NCBI GenBank assembly: GCA_014859075.1
Contig: JACUUW010000001.1
Span: 1-37,333, forward strand
Direction of reading: 5' to 3'
DNA: 37,333 nucleotides
Origin: Desulforudis sp.
GTDB taxonomy: Bacteria; Bacillota; Desulfotomaculia; Desulfotomaculales; Desulforudaceae
In this document: positions 30,850 to 37,333 of the stretch, piece after piece
Numbering within the stretch: position 1 is the first letter of the stretch
Layout of the letters: each line of letters begins with the position of its first letter
Program-made: the position numbers and the translations under genes
Notes under the pieces: generated by a model
The model's input: the letters and a program-made list of their open reading frames with translations, nothing else
What the model was told of the DNA's origin: nothing
Database searches by the model: none

Positions 30850-33288
30850 ATGTCTCTCAGGGAAGCGACCCTCATCAGACTGAGCACACTGACCCAGAAA
30901 TGGCTTAACATCAAGAAGCCTCCCCGCCGGGGCCGCCGTTTTGATCAAAACGTCGTCAGAAAAGCCACCCCCAATTCCTTAGTACTGGCTAACAAAAACG
31001 GGCCAATTCTGGTTAGTCCCTTCAACCAGGGAATTCTTCGGGTCTACCTGCAAAGCGTCCGCCACCGGGAAGCCTGGTGGGAACAGAACTCCTGGGCGGT
31101 CGACCTGGCAAACATCAACCGGGACGGCTGGCGCCTGGAACAGGCCGAGGACGCCACGCTTGCGTTTACCTTGGCCGATGGGCTCCAGGCAAGCTTCTCC
31201 GTTGCCGCACCGGCGGGGCTCATCTCGTACCGGATTGGGCCGGACCTGGTGCTGACCGCACCGCTCCCCCCGCAGACCACGAAACAATGGCTGCTCGTCG
31301 ACAAGCGGCTTCCCCGTCCCGGCGGAGTCCGGGTTTTCGGCCTGGGCGAAAACACGCCCCCCATGGACAAAGCCGGGCAAAGGGTGGTCATGTGGAACAC
31401 CGACAACTCCGCGTACCGGGTCGGGGACACCCCGCTGTACAAGTCGCTGCCCGTGGCCGTATTTCAATACATCGACGGGCCGGCCTTAGGCCTGGTTTTT
31501 GACAACCCGGGTTATGCCGAGTTTGATTTCTCCGCCGACGGCAAAAGGCTGCTGTACTCCGTGAATGACACCGAACTGAGCTACTATCTCCTGTTGGGAC
31601 CATCCCTCCCCGAGGTTATGCGCCAGCTGACCACCCTGACCGGCAACACCGCTCCCTTGCCCAAGTGGGCCTTTGGATACCAACAGAGCCGCTGGAGCTA
31701 CGCGCCCTCCGCCCGGTTACGCGAAATCGCCGCCGAGTTCCGAAACCGGGACATTCCCTGTGACGTCCTCTACCTCGACATCGACTACATGGACCGGTAC
31801 AAGTGCTTTACCTGGGGAGAAGGTTTTGCGGACAGCCAGGACTTGATCCGGGAACTGCACCGCCACGGGTTCAAAATCGTGGTCATTCTCAACCCCGGCA
31901 TTAAAACCGAGCCGGGTTACCACGCCTATGATTCCGGCGTCAGCCGGGGCGTTTTCGTGACGGACCGAAACGGCAAAACCGCCGCCAAGAAGGTCTGGCC
32001 GGGATCCTGCTATTTTCCAGATTTCCTCAATAACTCCGTCGGAGAATGGTGGGCGGAACTAATCCGGGATTTCGCCGCCTCCGGCGTGGACGGCATCTGG
32101 TGTGACATGAACGAGCCTTCCACCTTCGACTGCCGGCGCACGCTGCCCCCGGACGTACAGCACAGGCTGACAGACGGAACGACTTTCCCCCACGGACGCG
32201 TCCACAACGTATACAGCCTCATGATGTGCCGGGCGACCCACGCCGGCCTTCAGGAAAACACCCGATTACCTTACGTCATCACGCGGTCGACTTACCTGGG
32301 GGGGCAACAGTTCGCCGCCACCTGGACCGGCGACAACGCCAGCGACTGGGATCACTTCAAAGCCGGCATACCCATGCTTTTAAACCTCGGTCTTTCCGGA
32401 CAACCGGTGACCGGGCCGGACATCGGCGGCTTCAGGGGAACGCCATCCCCGGAACTGTACGAACGCTGGATCCTTCAGGGCGCCCTCTACCCTTATTGCC
32501 GCACCCACACCAGCCGGGGCACCGGCGACCAGGAACCTTGGTCGTTCGGAGAGAAAGTGGAAGCCAGTGCCCGCCGGGCGATCAAGCTGCGATACCGGCT
32601 CGTTCCCTATCTCTATTCCCTCGCTTACGAGGCCGCCCAAACGGGTCAGCCGATAATGCGGCCGATTTTTTTCCACACGCCCACCGCCGAGACCTTGAAG
32701 CCCGAGTACTACGAAACGGAATTCTTGTTGGGTCCCTGCCTGCTGGTCGCCCCTTTGATGAGCCCCGGCTCGACCCGGACCTACCATCTCCCGCCGGGGC
32801 AGTGGTATTCGTGGTGGTGCCGGAAGGGCCGTCAGGGCGGACAGACTTACCAGACCCGCCCGGACGAAGACACCGACCTGCCGTTGTTCGTACGTGAGAA
32901 TACGGCCATTCCCCTGTACCCGGACCCACTGTCCCACATACCGGGCCGCTCCCTCCCCAGCCTGGAGCTGTTCATCACCGTGACGGGCAAGACCGAAGGG
33001 CTGATCGTAGACTACTTCGACAGGGATTCGCTGCTCGCCTATGCCGTCAAGGCGGCCGTCCGAAACGGTCACCTGGAAATCAGCGTCGACTTGATTCGGA
33101 AGGGCGACGTGCCGGTGGAGTATCAGCCTCCTGAGACCCTCCACTTCCTTTTGAACCACCGCCTCCAACAGGTTGAGTTCGGTTCGTCTTATCGCAGCCA
33201 TTCCGTGGTGCCGGATCCGGCCACCGACCCGTGGACCAGAATCACCGTCACCGGACCGGCGTTCCCTCTCCGGGCCGTTCTGTCTTAA
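30850..33288 (+). CDS. GH31 alpha-glucosidase
   Basis: The 812-residue protein has an N-terminal beta-sandwich (NSWAVDL to about 250), a GH31 (beta/alpha)8 barrel (about 270-640) and C-terminal beta domains. The catalytic nucleophile is D419 in GIWCDMNEPS and the acid/base is D495 in TWTGDNASDW; PDIGGFRG follows. Such retaining enzymes release glucose from the non-reducing ends of alpha-glucans or oligosaccharides. No signal peptide is present, so it works in the cytoplasm. The ATG at 30850 has TTAGGAGGA. It is the only plus-strand gene in this RNA-gene region and has no sugar transporter nearby. Confidence 0.93.
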   Translation: MSLREATLIRLSTLTQKWLNIKKPPRRGRRFDQNVVRKATPNSLVLANKNGPILVSPFNQGILRVYLQSVRHREAWWEQNSWAVDLANINRDGWRLEQAEDATLAFTLADGLQASFSVAAPAGLISYRIGPDLVLTAPLPPQTTKQWLLVDKRLPRPGGVRVFGLGENTPPMDKAGQRVVMWNTDNSAYRVGDTPLYKSLPVAVFQYIDGPALGLVFDNPGYAEFDFSADGKRLLYSVNDTELSYYLLLGPSLPEVMRQLTTLTGNTAPLPKWAFGYQQSRWSYAPSARLREIAAEFRNRDIPCDVLYLDIDYMDRYKCFTWGEGFADSQDLIRELHRHGFKIVVILNPGIKTEPGYHAYDSGVSRGVFVTDRNGKTAAKKVWPGSCYFPDFLNNSVGEWWAELIRDFAASGVDGIWCDMNEPSTFDCRRTLPPDVQHRLTDGTTFPHGRVHNVYSLMMCRATHAGLQENTRLPYVITRSTYLGGQQFAATWTGDNASDWDHFKAGIPMLLNLGLSGQPVTGPDIGGFRGTPSPELYERWILQGALYPYCRTHTSRGTGDQEPWSFGEKVEASARRAIKLRYRLVPYLYSLAYEAAQTGQPIMRPIFFHTPTAETLKPEYYETEFLLGPCLLVAPLMSPGSTRTYHLPPGQWYSWWCRKGRQGGQTYQTRPDEDTDLPLFVRENTAIPLYPDPLSHIPGRSLPSLELFITVTGKTEGLIVDYFDRDSLLAYAVKAAVRNGHLEISVDLIRKGDVPVEYQPPETLHFLLNHRLQQVEFGSSYRSHSVVPDPATDPWTRITVTGPAFPLRAVLS

Positions 33289-33298
33289 CCCCCAAAAA

Positions 33299-33322
33299 GG
33301 GGAGGCGCAACACCGCCTCCCC
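33299..33322. terminator. hairpin between convergent GH31 and NamZ genes
   Basis: A perfect 9-bp stem GGGGAGGCG / CGCCTCCCC with a 6-base loop. No U-run follows, so termination is likely but not certain. Confidence 0.5.
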
Positions 33323-33396
33323 GCACAAAACCCGGCCATTCCGGCGCGTACCCGGCACCGTCCCCTCACCATTTGCGCCGGTCGGCCGCGGTATAC

Positions 33397-34941
33397 TCAG
33401 GAACCCTCAACGGTCACCGTCCGCAAGCCGCCGTCCCAGTGGACCTTGGCGCCCACAGACTCGGCCACGAACCGGGCCGGAACCATGGTGCGGCCGTCCC
33501 GGATCACCGGTCGGGTATCCAGGATCACCGTCCGGTTTTCGAAAACGGCGGTGGTGCTGCCGACCGTGAACACGCTCTTCTTGCCTTCCCTGGTGATGGT
33601 GATCCTTTTGGTCCTTGTATCCCAATCCACTTGCGCGCCCAGCGCCTCCACGATCGCCCTGAGCGGCACCATCACCCGGCTGTTCGAATCTATGTAGGGC
33701 TCCACGTCGAAGGAAACCGGGCGCCCGTATACAAGGACCTTGATCGGTCCGGAACCGTAGATCAGGTACTTCTCCCGTTCCGCTTTGAACCTGTTCAGAC
33801 CGGGCGCATAATTGGCTTCGATCTGCTGGGGCGAGAGTCCCTGCTCCAGGTATTGACCGATCTTGTCCGTGCCCATAATCTTGTCAAACATGACGATGTT
33901 GTTTGCACTGCTCTTCGGTACGCTGAACCCGTTTAAGGCACGAGCGTAGGCCAGGGCGTAAATCCCGGTCCGGGCCGGGTTGAAGGTGTGATAATCCACG
34001 ATGTTCAGGCGTACGCCCCCGGCTTCGCCGCGCGTTTCGGGCACGAAATCCACGCCGGGCAGCCCGGCCTGGTTCAGCATCCGGGCGTACTTCTGAGCGT
34101 CAATGCCCTTCCCGCCGATCCACCGGAATTTATCGGCCTGAAAGATGCCGGTCCCTTCCCCCAGGCCGGTGGCCCCGTACCCGAACACCGCTTCCAGGTC
34201 CGGAATATTCGGTGAGGTCTGCACCCAATTCAACCCCGTGTCCTGAAAGATCATCGACCGGGTGTAACCGGCCATGGGGACCACCGTCAGGTCGGCCCCG
34301 ATCTTCCGGTTGAAAAACCGCGCCAACTCGCCCGCGGTCATCCCGTGGGACATCGGCAGGTTGTCGACCCCGACGAAAGTGATGAAACGATCCTCCATGA
34401 CCGGACCGTCCACGATCACCCCGCCCAGCGGGTTGGGCCGGTCGAGAACGACCACCGGCACCTGATGCTGCTTTGCCGCCACCATGCAGTAGTTCAGCGT
34501 GGACATGTAAGTATAAGACCGGGCGCCGATGTCCTGCACGTCAAACAGAAGCACGTCCACCCCGCGCAGCATCTCCGCGGTCGGCATCCGGGTCTGCCCG
34601 TACAGGCTGTACACTGGGATACGCAGGGTGGGGTGCACGTACGACTCCACGTAGGCCCCCGCCTTGGCCTGCCCGTCGATCCCGTGTTCCGGCCCGTAGA
34701 GCGCTACTAGTTGTACCGTCTTGTCCCGCACCAGGACGTCGATCGTGCTCTCCCCGCGGGTATTGACCCCGCTCTGGTTCGTCACGAGCCCCACCCGCTT
34801 CCCGGCAATCAGGTGGTGGTACTCGTCCACCAAACGCTCGTTGCCGAGCTTGAACGCCGCCGCCTCCGCCCCGGCGCCCCCGCCCCACGGCAACAACAGC
34901 ATTAAGGCGGCGAACACCGCCGCAAACATCAGTCTACGCAT
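33397..34941 (-). CDS. NamZ-like exo-beta-N-acetylmuramidase (DUF1343) with copper-amine-oxidase-N domain
   Basis: The 514-residue protein starts with a signal peptide (MRRLMFAAVFAALMLLLPWG, cleavage near AEAAA). Residues about 35-400 are DUF1343 (VGLVTNQSGV; YGPEHGIDGQAKAG; LLFDVQDIGARSYTY; VVVLDRPNPLGG), the family of NamZ, which removes terminal N-acetylmuramic acid from peptidoglycan fragments. A C-terminal copper amine oxidase N-like domain (about 405-514: GRPVSFDVEPYIDSNSRVMV, PARFVAESVGAKVHW), common in Gram-positive exported proteins, may anchor it to the wall. The ATG at 34941 has GGAAGGAG. It probably recycles cell wall during growth or sporulation. Confidence 0.88.
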   Translation of the reverse strand: MRRLMFAAVFAALMLLLPWGGGAGAEAAAFKLGNERLVDEYHHLIAGKRVGLVTNQSGVNTRGESTIDVLVRDKTVQLVALYGPEHGIDGQAKAGAYVESYVHPTLRIPVYSLYGQTRMPTAEMLRGVDVLLFDVQDIGARSYTYMSTLNYCMVAAKQHQVPVVVLDRPNPLGGVIVDGPVMEDRFITFVGVDNLPMSHGMTAGELARFFNRKIGADLTVVPMAGYTRSMIFQDTGLNWVQTSPNIPDLEAVFGYGATGLGEGTGIFQADKFRWIGGKGIDAQKYARMLNQAGLPGVDFVPETRGEAGGVRLNIVDYHTFNPARTGIYALAYARALNGFSVPKSSANNIVMFDKIMGTDKIGQYLEQGLSPQQIEANYAPGLNRFKAEREKYLIYGSGPIKVLVYGRPVSFDVEPYIDSNSRVMVPLRAIVEALGAQVDWDTRTKRITITREGKKSVFTVGSTTAVFENRTVILDTRPVIRDGRTMVPARFVAESVGAKVHWDGGLRTVTVEGS

Positions 34942-35083
34942 TATGGATACTCCTTCCGTTTGTTCGGTGAGGCCCGTTGTAACCAAACCCTCACCTCTTA
35001 GACCTTTTGCGTCGGCTTTTGGTTTCCAAAAAGGGCTGTTATTTGCCGTGGCGGGCCTAGTAAAACATGGGGACAAACAATAA

Positions 35084-35104
35084 GGCTTCACTTTCTGTGA
35101 AGCC
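35084..35104 (-). terminator. terminator after tRNA-Ser(CGA)
   Basis: GGCTTCAC / GTGAAGCC with a 5-base loop is followed on the minus strand by TTATTGTTTG. It closes the tadA-tRNA transcript. Confidence 0.75.
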
Positions 35105-35122
35105 CCTTGATTTCGGCATGTT

Positions 35123-35217
35123 TGGCGGAGAGAGTGGGATTCGAACCCACGAGGCAGCTGTGGGCCGCCTACTCGATTTCGAGTCGAGCGCCTTCAACCG
35201 GACTCAGCCATCTCTCC
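35123..35217 (-). tRNA. tRNA-Ser (anticodon CGA)
   Basis: A 95-nt class II tRNA with encoded CCA. The anticodon stem CTCGA/TCGAG holds the loop CTCGAAA, giving CGA, which reads UCG. The acceptor and T-arm are the same as in tRNA-Ser(GGA). Confidence 0.96.
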
Positions 35218-35238
35218 GCGTTGTTTAACCTGGTTATG

Positions 35239-35709
35239 TTATTGTCGCAGTTCCCGGAAAAACCGCTGGACGATCTCCCGGCACTCCGCTTCCAGTACCC
35301 CGGGAATGACCTCCACCTGGTGGTTGAACCGCGCCTCCCGTAGAAGGTCGACCACCGAACCAGCGGCGCCGGCCTTGGGATCGGGCGTTCCGAAAACCAC
35401 CTTGCCAACCCGGAACTGCACCAGGGCCCCCGCGCACATTGGACAGGGCTCCATAGTTACGTACACCGTAGCTTCGTTCAAACGCCGATCGTTCAGGGCC
35501 CCCGCCGCTTCCCGCACCGCCAGCAGTTCAGCGTGCGCCGAGGCGTCGTTCAGGGTCTCCTGCAGGTTGTGGCCCCGCGCCACCACACGACCGCCGGCCA
35601 CGACCACCGCACCGACCGGCACTTCGCCCAGTTGATAGGCCTTCTCGGCCTCCCGTAGCGCTTCGCGCATATACCCGGCGTGCACCACCAGGTTCGGCAC
35701 GTGGTTCAC
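35239..35709 (-). CDS. tadA: tRNA(Arg) adenosine-34 deaminase
   Basis: TadA converts A34 of tRNA-Arg(ACG) to inosine. The 156-residue protein has the zinc deaminase motifs HAE (H59, E61) and PCPMC (C89, C92). The N-terminal MREALREAEKAYQLGEVPVG is typical. The frame opens with GTG at 35709, weakly supported by GATGAGG; the ATG at 35670 would give a protein of the usual start. Its substrate, tRNA-Arg(ACG), is encoded 500 bp away at 36208-36283. Confidence 0.95.
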   Translation of the reverse strand: MNHVPNLVVHAGYMREALREAEKAYQLGEVPVGAVVVAGGRVVARGHNLQETLNDASAHAELLAVREAAGALNDRRLNEATVYVTMEPCPMCAGALVQFRVGKVVFGTPDPKAGAAGSVVDLLREARFNHQVEVIPGVLEAECREIVQRFFRELRQ

Positions 35710-35772
35710 TGATCGATCACAAACCTCATCGCCGGAAGCCGGCAGTCTCTTTCCGACCTCCGGCTTCTTTTA

Positions 35773-35800
35773 AGAAAGGGGTCTGACCCTTAACTTAACA
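35773..35800. repeat. GTCTGACCCTTAACTTAA repeat, copy 1
   Basis: AGAAAGGGGTCTGACCCTTA then ACTTAACA. AGGG-GTCTGA-CCCT is a small palindrome. Copies 2 and 3 are at 36141-36166 and 36308-36340. Confidence 0.7.
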
Positions 35801-35808
35801 CACTACTT

Positions 35809-35920
35809 CAGCCAGTCCGACGACTGACCACTGACGACTGATTACACATATATTACGGAATGCGCCCCGCGCATTCCTTCCGCTGGTCAGACCTCTAACT
35901 TCCGGCCTCAAACTTCTTTT
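35809..35920. repeat. dispersed hairpin repeat group before tRNA-Arg(CCT)
   Basis: It contains CAGCCAGTCCGACGACTGAC, the hairpin GGAATGCGCCCCGCGCATTCC with TTCCGC, and the tail GGTCAGACCTCTAACTTCCG. All three parts recur at other positions in the window, in varying combinations. Confidence 0.55.
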
Positions 35921-35997
35921 TGGTGCGCCCGGAGGGACTCGAACCCCCGGCACGCGGTTTAGGAAACCGCTGCTCTATCCTCCTGAGCTACGGGCGC
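35921..35997 (-). tRNA. tRNA-Arg (anticodon CCT)
   Basis: A 77-nt class I tRNA with encoded CCA. Acceptor GCGCCCG/CGGGCGC; anticodon stem GCGGT/ACCGC with loop TTCCTAA, giving CCT, which reads AGG. Confidence 0.96.
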
Positions 35998-36000
35998 ATG

Positions 36001-36207
36001 TTCAGTCGTCGGTCGTCGGTGGATAGGCCGATCCCGGAAAGCCGTTGCGAAATTTTCAGTCGCTTTCGACCCAATAAATTAATCTGGAATGCAATTTATT
36101 GCATTCCTTCCGCCAGTTCCGACGATTACCCACTGTTTCAAGAAAGGGTCTGACCCTTAACTTAACCGGCGGTCAGACCTCTGACTTCCGGCCTCTGACT
36201 TCTTTTT
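36001..36207. repeat. dispersed repeat group between the two tRNA-Arg genes
   Basis: It has AGTCGTCGGTCGTCGGTGGA at the left, the hairpin GGAATGCAATTTATTGCATTCC plus TTCCGCCAGTTCCGACGA, the second GTCTGACCCTTAACTTAA copy (36141-36166), and CGGTCAGACCTCTGACTTCC near the right end. No coding frame is supported. Confidence 0.55.
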
Positions 36208-36283
36208 TGGTGCGCCCGGAGGGATTCGAACCCCCAACCTGCAGATCCGTAGTCTGACGCTCTATCCGTTGAGCTACGGGCGC
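36208..36283 (-). tRNA. tRNA-Arg (anticodon ACG)
   Basis: A 76-nt class I tRNA with encoded CCA. The loop CTACGGA gives ACG, to be changed to ICG by TadA and reading CGU, CGC and CGA. The anticodon stem TCAGA/TCTGC has a T-C mismatch at its outermost pair; the other arms are regular. Confidence 0.94.
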
Positions 36284-36307
36284 ATGTTCGTCACCGCTTT
36301 GCTTTTA

Positions 36308-36340
36308 AGTTTAAGTAAGGGGTCTGACCCTTAACTTAAA
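36308..36340. repeat. GTCTGACCCTTAACTTAA repeat, copy 3
   Basis: TTTAAGTAAGGGGTCTGACC then CTTAACTTAAA is an extended imperfect palindrome: both the inner AAGGG/CCCTT and the outer TTTAAGT/ACTTAAA arms pair. It is the most symmetrical of the three copies. Confidence 0.7.
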
Positions 36341-36348
36341 TTCATTCA

Positions 36349-36443
36349 TGGCGGAGAGAGAGGGATTCGAACCCTCGAGACAGGATTATGCCCATCTACT
36401 CGCTTAGCAGGCGAGCGCCTTCGACCTACTCGGCCATCTCTCC
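36349..36443 (-). tRNA. tRNA-Ser (anticodon GCT)
   Basis: A 95-nt class II tRNA with encoded CCA. Anticodon stem CTCGC/GCGAG with loop CTGCTAA gives GCT, which reads AGC and AGU. The variable arm is long. Confidence 0.96.
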
Positions 36444-36465
36444 GCGACCATAAGCTATGACATTA

Positions 36466-36492
36466 TGAATGCGCCCCGCGCATTCTTTCTGC
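36466..36492. repeat. dispersed hairpin repeat between tRNA-Ser genes
   Basis: GAATGCGCCCCGCGCATTC followed by TTTCTGC matches the hairpin at about 35860-35884. Confidence 0.5.
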
Positions 36493-36522
36493 TGTCCCAC
36501 CTCTCACTTCCCACTTCCCAAA

Positions 36523-36613
36523 TGGCGGAGGGGGTGGGATTCGAACCCACGGAACCACTCTCGGGTTCAGCGGTTTTCAAGACCGCCTCCTTAAACCTCT
36601 CGGACACCCCTCC
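36523..36613 (-). tRNA. tRNA-Ser (anticodon TGA)
   Basis: A 91-nt class II tRNA with encoded CCA. Anticodon stem GCGGT/ACCGC with loop CTTGAAA gives TGA, which reads UCA and other UCN codons. The acceptor GGAGGGG differs from the other serine tRNAs here. Confidence 0.96.
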
Positions 36614-36735
36614 GAGGTGCTCCACAGGCACATATCACTATAGCACATCGGACCCACAGTGTCAATAAATCCGGGCCTGTAGCCGCAGAAACCAAGGGTG
36701 ATTGACCCGCCATGCCGGTCCGGTTGCCGTGCAGA

Positions 36736-37333
36736 CTAACGACCCTTCGGGGGGACCGCACCAAGACCGGCGCGCTGTTCCCGCGCCAATCGCTCCAGGC
36801 CGCCCATGTACCGCCGCAAGACCTCCGGGATCACCACCGAACCGTCGGCCTGCTGGAAATTCTCCAGGATCGCCGCCAGTGTCCGGCCCACGGCCAGTCC
36901 CGAGCCGTTCAAGGTGTGCACATACTCGGTCTTGGCCTTGGGCGCCGGCCGGTAACGGATGTTCGCCCGGCGCGCCTGGAAATCGGTGAAGTTTGAGCAG
37001 GACGAGATTTCGCGGTACAAACCCTGGCCCGGCATCCAAACCTCCAGGTCGTAGGTCTTGGCGGCCGAAAAGCCCAGGTCGCCCGTACACAGGAGCACCG
37101 TCCGGTAAGGCAGCCCGAGAAACTTCAAGACCTCCTCGGCGTCATGGACCAACATCTCCAGTTCGTCTTCGGAATCCTCCGCCCGGCAAAACTTCACCAG
37201 TTCAACCTTGTTGAACTGGTGCTGGCGGATCAGCCCCCGGGTGTCGCGTCCGGCCGCGCCGGCCTCGGCCCGGAAACAGGCGCTGTAGGCTGCGTACTTT
37301 AGCGGCAGGGTCCCGCCGTCCACGATCTCGTCC
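36736..37333 (-). CDS. serS: seryl-tRNA synthetase, C-terminal part (runs off the window)
   Basis: The visible 199 codons encode the end of the class II catalytic core: FRAEAGAAGRDTRGLIRQHQ with FNKVELVKF (motif 2), LGFSAAKTYDLEVWMPGQG, YREISSCSNFTDFQARRANI and, for motif 3, TLNGSGLAVGRTLAAILEN. The frame stays open past GTG 37323 (DEIVDGG), so that codon is internal and the N-terminal half lies outside. The enzyme charges all serine tRNAs, four of which are encoded next to it. Confidence 0.97.
   Translation of the reverse strand, partial: DEIVDGGTLPLKYAAYSACFRAEAGAAGRDTRGLIRQHQFNKVELVKFCRAEDSEDELEMLVHDAEEVLKFLGLPYRTVLLCTGDLGFSAAKTYDLEVWMPGQGLYREISSCSNFTDFQARRANIRYRPAPKAKTEYVHTLNGSGLAVGRTLAAILENFQQADGSVVIPEVLRRYMGGLERLAREQRAGLGAVPPKGR

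Noticed and set aside
32380..33372. 330-codon minus-strand frame inside the GH31 gene
   Set aside because: It is antisense to a well-defined GH31 catalytic domain.
35773..36500. CRISPR array
   Set aside because: Repeats are few, palindromic and irregularly spaced between tRNA genes, with no constant spacer length and no cas genes.

Overview
The window looks like a piece of chromosome from a GC-rich, spore-forming Clostridia. I would place it near the Desulfotomaculum / Pelotomaculum / Desulforudis group, but that placement is inference. The evidence is the gene order and the sporulation genes. Read on the minus strand from right to left, the core follows the Bacillus subtilis order serS, tRNA-Ser, tadA, SRP RNA, dnaX, ybaB, recR, bofA, Orn/Lys/Arg decarboxylase (yaaO), tmk, holB, ricT (yaaT), rsmI, abrB, metG, tatD, yabE, rsmA, yabG. 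Several members known from B. subtilis (yaaL, yaaQ, yaaR, yabA, rnmV) were not found at their expected places. cobO sits between tatD and yabE.

Layout. 1-1760: two divergent XRE-type regulators around a palindromic operator candidate, with a degenerate ImmA/IrrE-like gene downstream of the rightward one. 1778-5000: two large tandem paralogs of SPOCS (DUF3794) spore-coat morphogenesis proteins. One of them carries a C-terminal LysM and is split by a single in-frame UAG. 5100-8410: a secreted two-CAP-domain protein, an operon of two small cysteine peptides sharing one conserved core, a hypothetical gene, and the sporulation protease yabG. 8536-9846: a glycosyltransferase and a YkuK-like RNase H-fold protein. 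9880-23107: the conserved housekeeping block (rRNA modification, tRNA charging, DNA polymerase III clamp-loader subunits, thymidylate kinase, recombination mediator, sigma-K processing control).

23367-29840: an accessory block lying between dnaX and the SRP RNA, which are neighbours in B. subtilis. It holds a parallel beta-helix protein with a cysteine-rich C-terminal domain, a large fusion of an alpha/alpha toroid with a HlyD-like membrane-anchored region, a second gene for the cysteine-rich domain in opposite orientation, and a coiled-coil protein. The two copies of the cysteine-rich domain contain a 279-bp inverted repeat with 3 mismatches. This block is the best candidate here for something undescribed, probably a spore-surface or envelope assembly.

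29956-37333: SRP RNA, six tRNA genes (Ser GGA, Ser CGA, Arg CCT, Arg ACG, Ser GCT, Ser TGA), a GH31 alpha-glucosidase, a NamZ-like exo-muramidase, tadA and the 3' part of serS. Small hairpin repeats are scattered between the RNA genes, and one related copy lies downstream of yabG.

All calls come from reading the sequence and from knowledge of the families. No database search was run.
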